Source of the DNA: Oscarella lobularis
Taxonomy: Eukaryota; Porifera; Homoscleromorpha; Homosclerophorida; Oscarellidae
DNA length: 64,000 bases
Assembly (NCBI RefSeq): GCF_947507565.1
Contig: NC_089189.1
Location: 124,001-188,000, forward strand
Direction of reading: 5' to 3'
The notes beneath the pieces were generated by a model that was not told the origin of the DNA, made no database searches, and was given only the letters and a program-made list of their open reading frames with translations. A program made the position numbers and the translations under genes. Shown piece by piece: positions 45,633 to 57,057 of this stretch; within the stretch, counting starts at the first letter, position 1; each line of letters starts with the position of its first letter.

Positions 45633-47209
45633 ATGGCGTGCTGTCTAACGGAAGAGCAGCGCGAACAGCGCCGCATCAACCAAGCCATCGAAAAGGAACT
45701 GCGCAAGGATCGTCGCGCAGCGCGACGCGAACTAAAGCTTCTCCTCCTCGGTACGCCCTAAAACGAGCGCGCGCACCCCAAAAGGGGCCTCACATGGGAA
45801 AAACCCGTTCGAATGCACGCAGGAACGGGAGAATCGGGCAAATCGACGTTCGTGAAGCAAATGCGAATCATACACGGCGCAGGCTACACGGATTCGGATC
45901 GCGCGGGCTTCAAATCGCTCGTCTATTCGAACGTCTATACGGCGATGGGACAGCTCATGGGCGCGATGAACGATCTCGAAATCGCCTATAAGAATCCCGC
46001 TAATAAGGTCTCTAATGCGTGGGCGGGGCACTCTAGTGGTTTTCGTCAATGGAAAGTGGGCGTGGCGCGCGCGTGAGAATTTTAGATGTGATACACTATG
46101 TGGGCGTTGCGTGAATGAAATTGTGGGCGTGATACGTTTTAGATACAGTGTCTTTGATGATTTCATTCATCAATAGTCACGTGTTTATTTGGAGGGGGAG
46201 GCTTGGGGGCGGGGCCCACTTAAGTAGCTACATGGTGTAGGACAACGCTGAGTTGGTCAAGACTGTGGATCGCGAGAACGTGGAGACAATCAAAGGGGAC
46301 CAATTAAAAGCTCTGAAATCTCTATGGGGAGACGAGGGCATACGCGAGTGCTACGACCGACGCAGAGAGTTCCAGCTATCCGATTCAGCGAAATAGTAAG
46401 AAATTAAATAAATCAATAATTTCTATTAAATTTCTTTAGTTATTTGGATGACTTGGATCGCTTGACGGCTCCTAATTACATTCCCAACCTCCAGGATGTC
46501 CTACGAGTCCGCGTTCCAACGACGGGAATCGTGGAATATACATTCAATCTACCACCAGTCATATTCAGGTAAAAAAAAGATTTAGACACTAAAATCAATA
46601 AATCAATAATAATATGCCATTTAGGATGGTGGATGTGGGAGGGCAGAGATCGGAGAGACGGAAATGGATACATTGTTTTGAGAACGTAACGTCAATAATG
46701 TTTCTCGTGGCTTTGAGCGAATATGACCAAGTTCTCTACGAAGCGGAAACGGAGGTAAAAAATTAAATAAAATAATAGATCTCCATATAAGGAGTATTAA
46801 TTAATTTAATTAAGAATCGTATGGCCGAAAGCAAGGCTCTATTCAAAACGATAATCAATTATCCGTGGTTCCAGCAGTCGTCCATAATGCTCTTTCTCAA
46901 TAAAATCGATCTACTAGAGGAGAAAATTAAAACGTCGCATCTAGTCGACTATTTTCCCTCCTATCAAGGCAATAGCATTGATCTAATACGATTTATTGAT
47001 CACGTGATGTCGTGTTAGGTCCCAAATGTGACGCGGAAGAGGCGAAAAAGTTTATTCTTTCCATGTTTGCTGAATTGAATACGGATGATTCGAAAACGAT
47101 TTATCCGCATTTCACCTGCGCTACGGACACGGAAAATATTCGATTTGTATTTTCCGTCGTCAAGGATACCATACTACAACTGCATTTGAAAGAATATAAT
47201 TTAGTTTGA
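45633..47209 (+). CDS. GNAQ: G-protein alpha subunit, Gq class
   Basis: This is a nearly complete Gq/11-type alpha subunit that would activate phospholipase C-beta downstream of GPCRs. ATG 45633 reads [20 protein letters not shown], with the two palmitoylatable Cys typical of Gq. P-loop GTGESGKST is split by an intron (45752-45824). Next come [11 protein letters not shown] with the switch I Arg, [12 protein letters not shown] with the catalytic Gln, [12 protein letters not shown] (NKxD) and [13 protein letters not shown]. The C-terminus [11 protein letters not shown] is the Gq receptor-coupling tail, identical in its last residues to vertebrate Gq. All catalytic residues are normal. An exon at 45825-46006 is followed by an intron of about 240 nt, longer than most here. 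Confidence 0.96.
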
Positions 47210-48056
47210 TTCCTTAGCGCGCATTCTGTGAGAAGAGGGAGTGGTCGTTTTTTTGAGGTTACATTGCATGCGCATGTCACGTGACGTCGGTGATTATATA
47301 TTCGGTTGTCTTTTTATTTGGTCGTCCTTTCTCTCGTGTGTTTTCTGTACTGCTAATAACGCTTCCCCGAATATTTAGATGAATAGTAAACTGACTTGCG
47401 ATTCTACGTTGATTTGCGATCGTGCGCCCGCGCTCGATATTAATTAGCGTCGTTGGGTGCGGTGCCTTTTGCGCGTGACGTCACTTCGTCTCACACCATT
47501 GTCACGCCCGCGGTCGAATCGTCGCTGTTCGTTGTGCATTCGTTTTCGCGCGCTGTTCTACGTGAGGCGAAGACTCGAGTCGACATCTACGCCACTTGTC
47601 GAGCCGTCTGTGTGCCTTCTACGGCCTATATGAAGCGGTTTTGTATTTGTGCTGATGACGTCACGGCACATGACACGGGAATCGGTTCGCGCCCGCTCGC
47701 AACGGCGGTTCGAAACAGCTCGATCGAACCGCGTCGCGTTTAAAAAGCACCCACTCAGTGGATTTCGACGCGAGGCGTTTTGCAGAACGTTCGTTTTGAA
47801 GCAAAACGGCGTGGATTTAGCGCACTGTACACGGCAAGTGACGTCACTCAACCGCCGCGGTTCGCAATGAAAACCAAAGCAAAATCGTTCAAAACAAGGT
47901 GTAGCAAAACGAAAAAAAATTCGCCTGCCACACACGGTAAGAAATTCGCGTCGAATGCTTTTCTTAGCAACCTTCGGGCGCTTCTTACAGCGCGCTAGAC
48001 ATTATCAACCCCGCCTTCTTTTCGTAACAAAAAGCGAGTCTCCCAGTTCGGCGGCA
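47210..48056. other. CpG-rich spacer between GNAQ and ANP32
   Basis: This stretch contains a GTCACGTGACGTCGG element (47277-47290), several TGACGTCA-type CRE half or full sites (47477, 47656, 47840), and a CpG-rich region from 47440 to 48050. Several overlapping open frames exist because stops are rare in CpG-rich sequence; none has recognisable content. It most likely holds the ANP32 promoter and 5' UTR. Confidence 0.5.
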
Positions 48057-49206
<1,150 letters not shown>

Positions 49207-49277
49207 CAGTGAATCATAGGGACTTAGTACTTGTACTTGCATGACTCTTCGACGTTAGTGATTTTTGTGATTTTTTT

Positions 49278-49294
49278 GGGGGGGGGGGGGGGGG
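49278..49294 (+). repeat. poly-G tract
   Basis: A run of 17 G follows seven T, just downstream of ANP32. It is a candidate G-quadruplex or transcription pause site, and a place where the assembly length may be unreliable. Confidence 0.8.
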
Positions 49295-49426
49295 ATTGTT
49301 TTACCGCGAGAGGGTGGTTCTCAGTAATTTATAAAATCATTCTGTGTTTATTAGGCTCGTGGTGTTAGCGCACTTAATATTCTACGTCACCTCCACGTGG
49401 GCGTAGTGTGCGCTAACACTTTCCCT

Positions 49427-52400
49427 ATGGCGTTCGTTTCTTCGCTCGTTTCTCTCGCTTTTCTCGCCATACTAGTCGCCCTATCGCAGGCGCAGACTAG
49501 AAAACGCTTCGAGTACAAGTACAGCTTCAAAGGACCTCATTTAGCACGTGACAACGGCGAAGTGTTCTACTGGAAAGTCAGTGGAAGTACGCAAAGCCTT
49601 CTCATCGCCTCAACGCACGCACAAAACTCATTTTCATAGACACGATAGCCAGTTCAGATCAAGTGCGACTCACTGCGTCGATGCGAAGTCAAAAAGGTAG
49701 AGAGGAACGCTAGTAACTCGCCTTAGACGCGTGAAAACGCGATTCCAAGGCCAAATGTCGACAAAAGCGGCAACCGATTTCAAATATTGGCAAGTCGACA
49801 TGGCATTTCGCATAACGGGACGTGCCCGCGTGGGCGCAGACGGACTCGTACGAAAAACGCGTGGGGAAATGGAGAAAATCGATTTTTTAATTTGATTTTT
49901 TAGGCTTTTTGGTTGACCAAGGATCCTATAGTTGAAGGTCCCGTATTTGGGGCTGGAGACTATTGGAACGGTCTCGGAATATTTCTCGATTCTTTTGATA
50001 ATGACGGAAAAACGAATAATCCTTATGTTTTGGCTATTTCGAATAACGGATCAATTTCCTACGATCACACCTCGTTAGTCTGCATTTTTAATTAATAAAT
50101 TAATTAGTATTGATTTTTGTTTCCATAGAGATGGCTATAATCAAATGTTGGCCGGATGTTTGAGAGATTTTCGAAATCGCGCTAAGCACGTGAGAGCTCG
50201 GATTAAATATTACGAAAATATATTGGAGGTAAATTGATCAATAATAATCAAATGACGATTTTTCTTAATTAATCTATTTAGGTTTATTTTAATACTATAT
50301 TTGATCAACAAGACGACGCCTATGAATTGTGTCTACGCGCTACGAACGTTGATTTACCTCCAAGTGGTCACTTTGGATTATCAGCGGCCACTGGGGGACT
50401 GGCAGGTTAATATCAAAAATTCAAACCTATGTTAATAGTATTGATTTTTATTTTAGATGATCATGACGTCATGTCGTTTTTGGTGTATAGTCTTGATAAG
50501 TCTCAGGGTTTGGACGCCGCCAAAGAAGGTGAAGGAGTCGAAGGGAAGAAAGATGAGAAGAGTGAAGATGAAGTCATATTTGAGGCTGATGAATTGGAGA
50601 AGCTACAGAAGGAATTTGAACAATACAACAAAGCCTATGAAGAAAAACACGACAGGTAGCGCGATTAAAAGGATCTCTTGTCAGAAATTAATAATTTGTG
50701 TATGAAGCTATGTCAAAGACCATCCGGATCCCTATGCAGATGTTGAGGTAAGAAGTTATATCACTTCAGTAGAGAAACGTCTTCCGTAAGGACTAGGCTT
50801 AGAGTAATAACTATAGAGGTATCCCAAGTAAAGTAAACGGGACCTTCACTGGTAGTAGGAGTGAAGGTTCTAAGTAGTACTGACTTCTACCTTATAATAT
50901 CTCGCCTTTTACCTTCTCCTATGCCTTTTGCCTTTTCCCTATGCCTTTTGCCTTTTCCCTTTGCCTTTTGCCTTTTCCCTTTGCCTTTTGCCTTTTCCCT
51001 ATGCCTTTTGCCTTTTCCCTATGCCTTTTGCCTTTTCCCTATGCCTTTTGCCTTTTCCCTTTGCCTTTTGCCTTCTCCTTTGCCTTTTGCCTTCTCCCTT
51101 TTGCCTTTTGCCTTTTCCCTTTGCCTTTTGCCTTTTCCCTTTTGCCTTTTGCCTTCTCCCTTTTGCCTTTTGCCTTCTCCCTTTTGCCTTTTGCCTTTTC
51201 CCTTTGCCTTTTGCCTTCTCCCTTTTGCCTTTTGCCTTCTCCCTTTTGCCTTTTGCCTTCTCCCTTTTGCCTTTTGCCTTCTCCCTTTTGCCTTTTGCCT
51301 TCTCCCTTTTGCCTTTTGCCTTCTCCCTTTTGCCTTTTCCCTTTGCCTTTTGCCTTTTCCCTTTGCCTTTTGCCTTCTCTCTTTTGCCTTTTGCCTTTTC
51401 CCTTTTGCCTTCTCCCTTTTGCCTTTTGCCTTTTCCCTTTGCCTTTTGCCTTTTCCCTTTTCCCTTTGCCTTTTGCCTTTTCCCTTTGCCTTTTGCCTTT
51501 TCCCTATGCCTTTTGCCTTTTCCCTATGCCTTTTGCCTTTTCCCTATGCCTTTTGCCTTTTCCCTATGCCTTTTGCCTTTTCCCTATGCCTTTTGCCTTT
51601 TCCCTTTGCCTTTTGCCTTTTCCCTTTGCCTTTTGCCTTCTCCTTTGCCTTTTGCCTTCTCCCTTTTGCCTTTTGCCTTTTCCCTTTGCCTTTTGCCTTT
51701 TCCCTTTTGCCTTTTGCCTTCTCCCTTTTGCCTTTTGCCTTTTCCCTTTGCCTTTTGCCTTCTCCCTTTTGCCTTTTGCCTTCTCCCTTTTGCCTTTTGC
51801 CTTCTCCCTTTTGCCTTTTGCCTTTTCCCTTTGCCTTTTGCCTTTTCCCTTTGCCTTTTGCCTTCTACTTTGCCTTTTGCCTTCTCTCTTTTGCCTTTTG
51901 CCTTCTCCCTTTTGCCTTTTGCCTTCTCCCTTTTGCCTTTTGCCTTTTCCCTTTGCCTTTTGCCTTTTCCCTATGCCTTTTGCCTTTTCCCTTTGCCTTT
52001 TGCCTTTTCCCTTTGCCTTTTGCCTTCTACTTTGCCTTTTGCCTTCTCCCTTTTGCCTTTTGCCTTCTCCCTTTTGCCTTTTGCCTTCTCCCTTTTGCCT
52101 TTTGCCTTTGCCTTTTGCCTTTTGCCTTTTCCCTTTGCCTTTTGCCTTCTACTTTGCCTTTTGCCTTCTCCCTTTTGCCTTTTGCCTTCTCCCTTTTGCC
52201 TTTTGCCTTCTCCCTTTTGCCTTTTGCCTTTGCCTTTTGCCTTTTCCCTTTGCCTTTTGCCTTTTCCCTATGCCTTTTGCCTTTTCCCTATGCCTTTTGC
52301 CTTTTCCCTTTGCCTTTTGCCTTTTCCCTATGCCTTTTGCCTTTTCCCTATGCCTTTTGCCTTCTCCTATGCCTTTTGCCTTCTCCTATGCCTTTTGCCG

Positions 52401-53312
52401 TCTCCCTTTGTCTTTTCCCTTCTCCTGATTCCTTTTGCCTTCTACCTTTTAATCTCTCGCTCTTTTGCCTTCTGCCTTTTAATTTCTCGCCCTTATCTTT
52501 AATTCTTAGGGCCTTAATATTAAATTGAGGGCCTAATCTTTAATTCTTAGGGCCTATATATTAAATCAGTAGAACCTTTCACTCGTAATGAAGGTAGAAC
52601 CTTTTCCATATCCTTTTATTGGATGTTCCTTCTTTAGAAGAGTCACAGGCATCTCCAGCTTTTTTAGAAACATCTTGCCATCCTCTTCTTAGGATGCTGA
52701 TGTTTTAACCCTTTTTTCCTTCTTGAGTACATGTTCATTTTTCTGCTTTTGGGTATTTTTTTAGGGCATTGATTCTTATGAAGATAGGACTCTGTCTGAG
52801 GTAATGAAAGGTCAAGCGGACATCCTTTCAGTCATAAGGTGAATACCTGCTTATAATAAGTCCATTTGTCATTTCGTTTTAGGGATTTAGCAATGAAATT
52901 TGACCGTTTGTCATTGTCTTCTTCGCCTCCATCTGAGGACAAGAGTGGTTCATCTCCTTCCGCCGAACAATATAGAATTATTGCTGATAACCAAAATCGA
53001 ATTATGCAGCAACTGGAAACCATCAAAGCAACAGCCAATCAAAGACAAGGGTCCCAGGGTGGTTCATATGAACACGGTCCCGCTATGGTAGAAATGGAAA
53101 AAGCCACATCTCGCCTAGAAAGTCTCATAGAACGATTCGAAGTCAACCAAAGAGAGAAGAGAGCGGAATCGCACGAAGAAAGAAGTCCTCCGCCTTCTTC
53201 GTGCATCCCCATGCATTATTTTGGTCTCTTTGTTGTTTCTCAAATCGTTTTCATAGTCGCTTTTGTCGCCTATAGATGGAAAGCGGAAGCGTCCGCGAAA
53301 AAACTGTTTTAG
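49427..53312 (+). CDS. LMAN1: ERGIC-53/LMAN1 L-type lectin cargo receptor
   Basis: This is a type I membrane lectin that cycles between ER and ERGIC and carries glycoproteins. ATG 49427 opens a signal peptide (MAFVSSLVSLAFLAILVALS). The L-type lectin domain follows: FEYKYSFKGPHLARDNGEV, YWQVDMAFRITGRARVGADG, LAFWLTKDP, GLGIFLDSFDNDGKTNNPYV with the Ca2+/sugar-binding Asp and Asn residues, and GHFGLSAATGGLADDHDVMS. Helical stalk exons (about 50470-50660, then 52765-53100) give the coiled coil. One membrane helix (FGLFVVSQIVFIVAFVAYRW) is followed by a short cytosolic tail ending KKLF, a KKxx retrieval signal with a terminal Phe as in KKFF. The 2-kb intron 50748-52764 is by far the largest and holds a minisatellite. 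Confidence 0.95.
50905..52430 (+). repeat. 1.5-kb pyrimidine-rich minisatellite in an LMAN1 intron
   Basis: About 1.5 kb of CCTTTTGCCTTTTCCCTTTG-type units, 17-20 bp each, mixing three variants (...TTCCCTTTG, ...TTCCCTATG, ...TCTCCCTTTTG). Larger blocks of about 660 bp appear to be repeated (compare 50990-51300 with 51600-51800). The plus strand is almost purely pyrimidine apart from the G of TTTTGCC. Because the unit lacks stops in all three frames, it creates three overlapping 495-555 codon open frames (Leu/Pro/Phe/Cys/Ala) that are not genes. Confidence 0.96.
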
Positions 53313-53511
53313 TGGGCGTGGCTATTAGAAAATGAATTATTGGCAGTGTGATATTGATTGTGTACATCTTTTCTCTCATGATTCCCTTAGGGGGGCCCCC
53401 GCGAGACGAGCGTAAGTGAAAGACACGCGTATGTAATCAAATTGTATTTGACAAAAGATACTATATCACAGACAAGGCAAAGATACGCCACATAGTCTCA
53501 GTTTTCGTCAA

Positions 53512-53925
53512 TCAGTCTTCATAACCGTCCGGGAGTGCGTTGGCATGGTGATTATGAAAGAGAGAGTGATTCCCGTCGCCCCACGGAAAAGGCTACAATG
53601 TCGCTTCAAAGTTTGTATCGAATGCTTTCGATTTTTTACCTTGTTTCGAATTCTCAGATGCGGATAGGGGACGAAATCGGATCGCCCGTGGTCGTGGTGC
53701 TCTTTTTCTTTCTTCCCGGCGTTAAATGTGCACAGGGCGACGACGGGAAGTGCCACGAAGAGCGATATTCGCTTCCAAGTGTCGGTCGTCGCTAAGAGGA
53801 TCCTCAGACGGGGCCCCTATGAGCGTTACGGTGTTCTTACGTCCCGCGTGTGCTGTTTCTGCTTCCAAGTGCTGAGCATAGGAGGAAGCAAAGCGACGAA
53901 AGACGAGAAAACGCTGAAGAGACAT
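53512..53925 (-). CDS. COX6A: cytochrome c oxidase subunit 6A
   Basis: This is a nuclear-encoded accessory subunit of mitochondrial complex IV. ATG 53925 gives an arginine-rich presequence (MSLQRFLVFRRFASSYAQHL). Exon 2 gives the inner-membrane helix and loop (TDTWKRISLFVALPVVALCT, EHHDHGRSDFVPYPHLRIRN). Exon 3 gives the diagnostic COX6A end PFPWGDGNHSLFHN and ALPDGYED. Two introns of about 50 nt are spliced GGAC/GTAAGA...TTAG and before CCTTTTCCG. It is divergent with TRMT13, with only 37 bp between the two start codons. The 3' end lies about 200 bp from LMAN1 on the other strand. Confidence 0.93.
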
Positions 53926-53962
53926 GACGCCTAATACGGGAAGCGCGAGATCCCGGACGCGC
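53926..53962. promoter_or_regulatory. 37-bp bidirectional gap between COX6A and TRMT13 starts
   Basis: Start codons of COX6A (-, 53925) and TRMT13 (+, 53963) are separated by 37 bp. If the TRMT13 frame starts at an upstream in-frame ATG (53924), the two would overlap. Core promoter elements must lie inside the transcribed or coding regions of one or both genes. Confidence 0.55.
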
Positions 53963-55574
53963 ATGGCGCATTGCTCGTTTTTCGTCAAGCGAAAGGGCCG
54001 ATTTTGCCGTCTAACAGTTGCCGAAGGGCAACGCTATTGCGGAGAACACCTTCAGTGCGACGACAACGCGTCGAGAGAGCGCGTTCCGTGTCCCTACGAT
54101 TCTCAACAGTACGCGAAGCCTCTTTTCGACGTTTTTTCTACGATATCGATTTTTTTCTAGCACTTTCTATGCAGATCAGTTGCAAAAACACGCGAAGAAA
54201 TGCAATTCGAAGCCAAAACCCAAACCGGTAAGATTTTAAATTTTTGTACTGTAGTCGATAATTAGATACATTAGGATTGGCACGTGGACGGTATAAATAG
54301 TGGATTAAAAGACTACACACCTACGCCAACAGATAAAGTACGTAGTAGCACTAAAAAATTATTTATCTGAATCAAAAATCCTCAGATGCTTTTAAAAGAT
54401 TTTTCCTCTGACGAAATTCAAAAAGCAATTCATAAAATTGAAGCAATTCCATTAGGTATTAGCCAAAGAATTGTTCAAGAAAAATACATTTTTTAATTTT
54501 CAGCTGCTATCGAGTCAGTTGCTAGGAGACACCCATCACTGGAAAAAGAACTCCTCAAATCAAAAAATTGTCCTAATGCGAGAAAACACTTGGAACAGCA
54601 AGTAAGCCTTCAATGCATACATGGACACTTTCCCTTACAAAAACCAAGGCGTCCTTGATTGGCCATATGAGTGCACGTGGTCTCCTTGCCCCGGATGTTT
54701 CCTACGCGGAATTTGGCGCAGGAAAAGGTCATACAGTCCCCCGTTAGAACGAGCGCGCGCGCGAAACGATACTCATAGGCAAACTGTCACACTGGGTACA
54801 AAATGCAATCGGAAATACCGCACCCGCTAAATTTATTTTAATCGATCGTCAAAATTGCCGAAACAAGGCAAGAAAAGCATCGCGATTTTATCGTAAACGC
54901 TCTGAATGGGCATGTAATAGATGGATAGTTATCATCGCAAGACGGGAGGTCCCGAATTCCGTCGAATACTAATCGATATCGAGCACCTTTACCTCGGTAA
55001 TTTAATCGGCATACTTGTGGTCACGGCCTGGTCACGTGTCTTTGTATATAAAGGTAAAGCGCTCGAAGATGAAACCCCCCGTCGAGTTATTGGTCTCGCT
55101 AAGCATTTATGCGGTTCGGCGACGGGTACGGGGGGTCGCGTGCGTAGTCAGTCAGTTGGTCGATTATAACGTCGCTTAGATATGGCGTTGCGATGTTTGA
55201 TGACGACAGTAACGCGCGTTAGCTCGGTAGAGTTGAAACTCGGCGGTTTAGCCTTTGCGCTTTGCTGTCATCACAAGTGCGAGTGGTCTCGTTACGTCGG
55301 TCGCGACGTTTTCGCGCGTTGGGGTTTGAACGGCGTCGATTTTCGCGTCGTTTGTCTGCTCTCGAGTTGGGCAACGTGCGTTACCGAGGCAACGCGCGGG
55401 AAAATGGACGATAGCGAGCGTCGTCGTGCGCTCGGACGTAAATGCAAGGATTTGATCGACGCAGGTCGACGTGAATATTTGCATGAGGGCGGAGCGATTG
55501 GGGTCGACCTCGTTCGCTTCGTCGATTCGAGTGTGACGTTGGAAAATAGCGCGCTACTCGCGTTCTTTCCCTAA
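53963..55574 (+). CDS. TRMT13: TRMT13 tRNA 2'-O-methyltransferase
   Basis: TRM13 methylates the 2'-OH of tRNA position 4. ATG 53963 starts MAHCSFFVKRKGRFCRLTVA, the CCCH-type TRM13 zinc finger (C, C, C, H: QRYCGEH), followed by a CHHC U11-48K-type finger (VPCPYDSQ, then FYADQLQKHAKKCNSKPKPK). The methyltransferase domain shows YAEFGAGKG (SAM loop), KLSHWVQNAIGN, FILIDRQNCRNK, IDIEHLYLG, GLAKHLCGSAT, ALRCL, LAFALCCHHKCEWSRYVGRD and LLSSWATC, ending VTLENSALLAFFP. All of these are TRM13 landmarks in order. Introns are 45-70 nt. The ORF also opens at ATG 53924 in the same frame; 53963 is preferred because the zinc finger begins there. Confidence 0.93.
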
Positions 55575-57057
55575 TTACGTTATGCGAATAATGTCGCGGT
55601 ATGAACCACGCCTCTCATGTCCATTTACTTCTTTTGTTACGGGGGTGGTCCGCTTGATCCGGCTTTTAGCCTTTTCCCGGTGTTCAGTAACGACCACAAT
55701 ACGCGCGGAATGAAACCCTTGTTCCAATTGACGTCACAAGTGGTAACAACGATGGTTCCTCATTCCACGAGCGCGTGCGCGTTTTGTGTACACGATCGAC
55801 TCGTTAACCTCTTACCTCTTGTTTTTGGGTGGTCATCCGGTCATCCGGCTTCGGTACACCGGCTGCGCTTGATCGTTATCCTCCTAGAGCGCCCAACGCG
55901 CATCTGCACGCGAGTCACGTGAGGCCGGGAGTCTCATGAATGAAAACGACGTTATTTCGATAGCGATCTCTCTTGTTCTCCGACGAATAGTCACTCACAT
56001 GATCACCTTTCAAACAAATCCATCGCGGTTTTTTAGTACAAAGCCTTCGAATGAGATCATCCACCCACCGTCTCAAGTCACGTGCTCTCGCACGTGCATC
56101 GTGCAGAGCCCCATTAGCGAAAAGAGGCTCGTTTTCCAATATAGACACGAGCAATGTGCACGGGAAAACGCTCTGCGTGCCATCGTGTCTCGTTCGAGCA
56201 CCTAAGCGGTTCGAATAACGCGCGGGGGTATCAATTGGCGTAGGACACCTGCAGGGCAATTTGGGCCCGCCCGATTTGTAAGTGTCAACTCTAGCCGACC
56301 GAAAACGATCGAAGCGCGGCGTGCCGGTCTTTCGCGTTTACGGTATGTTTACGTTGACCCCACGTGCTAAGTGGATAACTAGCGTTCGATCGAAAAAAGG
56401 GCCGGAGAGCGAGATTTCGGCCTTGCGGCGAAATGCACACGTGTGCAAGCGTCTCTAAGTGACTGCACTCGCTAAGGACATCTGTACTATCCCACGCGTG
56501 TGGGGGCGAAAGGACACTTCGTAGGGCGCGAGGTCGAATGTGAATTCGGCAAAGGGTCCGAAATATGTGCGAAATGACGACGTAGCGAGACGCGATTTCG
56601 CACTCGGTAGTGCGAGCGAAATTTCTACTTCGAGAGTCCGGTGTGCAATTAATTGCTAATTAGCCGCGCGTTCGTTGATTCGCCTACGGTTGATTGGATT
56701 GATATTAACGCGTGAGACCGTACAAAAGCACATAAACATTCGCAGAGAAAAGCGAAGCCCGCCGGCGACGCGATCGAAGCCAGAGAGCAGCAAGAGCGGT
56801 CCAAAGGCGCAATCTCATCCGCGATCTTCACTCATTCTCATTAGCGCCTAGAGAGGAAGTGCGCGCGTCCTCTCTCCAACTACAAAAGGGTACGAGCTTC
56901 GATAAGACATCGACTCTTGTTTTGCATACGGTATCGCGGGCGTCCCGTCGAGCACAAAGTGGGCGAGCGTGTCGCATCGAACGACGACACGCAAAGCGTC
57001 AATTCATCGATTCCCTCCCTCCCTTCTCTTTCCTGCAGCTACCTATCAGCCAATCAA
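55575..57057. other. CpG-rich spacer upstream of the E-protein gene
   Basis: 1.5 kb without a supported gene. Open frames here are chance products of CpG-rich sequence. It includes TGACGTCACAAG (55730-55742), CACGTG sites (55918, 56089-56092, 56362, 56440) and an otherwise featureless CG-rich stretch to the first E-protein exon. Given its length relative to the usual gaps here, it is a good candidate for distributed regulatory sequence of a developmental transcription factor. Confidence 0.45.

Noticed and set aside
47453-47998. Open frames between GNAQ and ANP32
   Set aside because: These are overlapping frames on both strands in a CpG-rich promoter region without recognisable content.
50861-52528. 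Three overlapping plus-strand open frames of 495-555 codons
   Set aside because: They are translations of a stop-free tandem repeat in three frames, located inside an LMAN1 intron between exons that join correctly.
55575-57057. Several open frames of 60-150 codons
   Set aside because: They overlap on both strands in CpG-rich sequence, have arginine/serine-rich content typical of random GC-rich translation, and no domain or splice pattern supports them.
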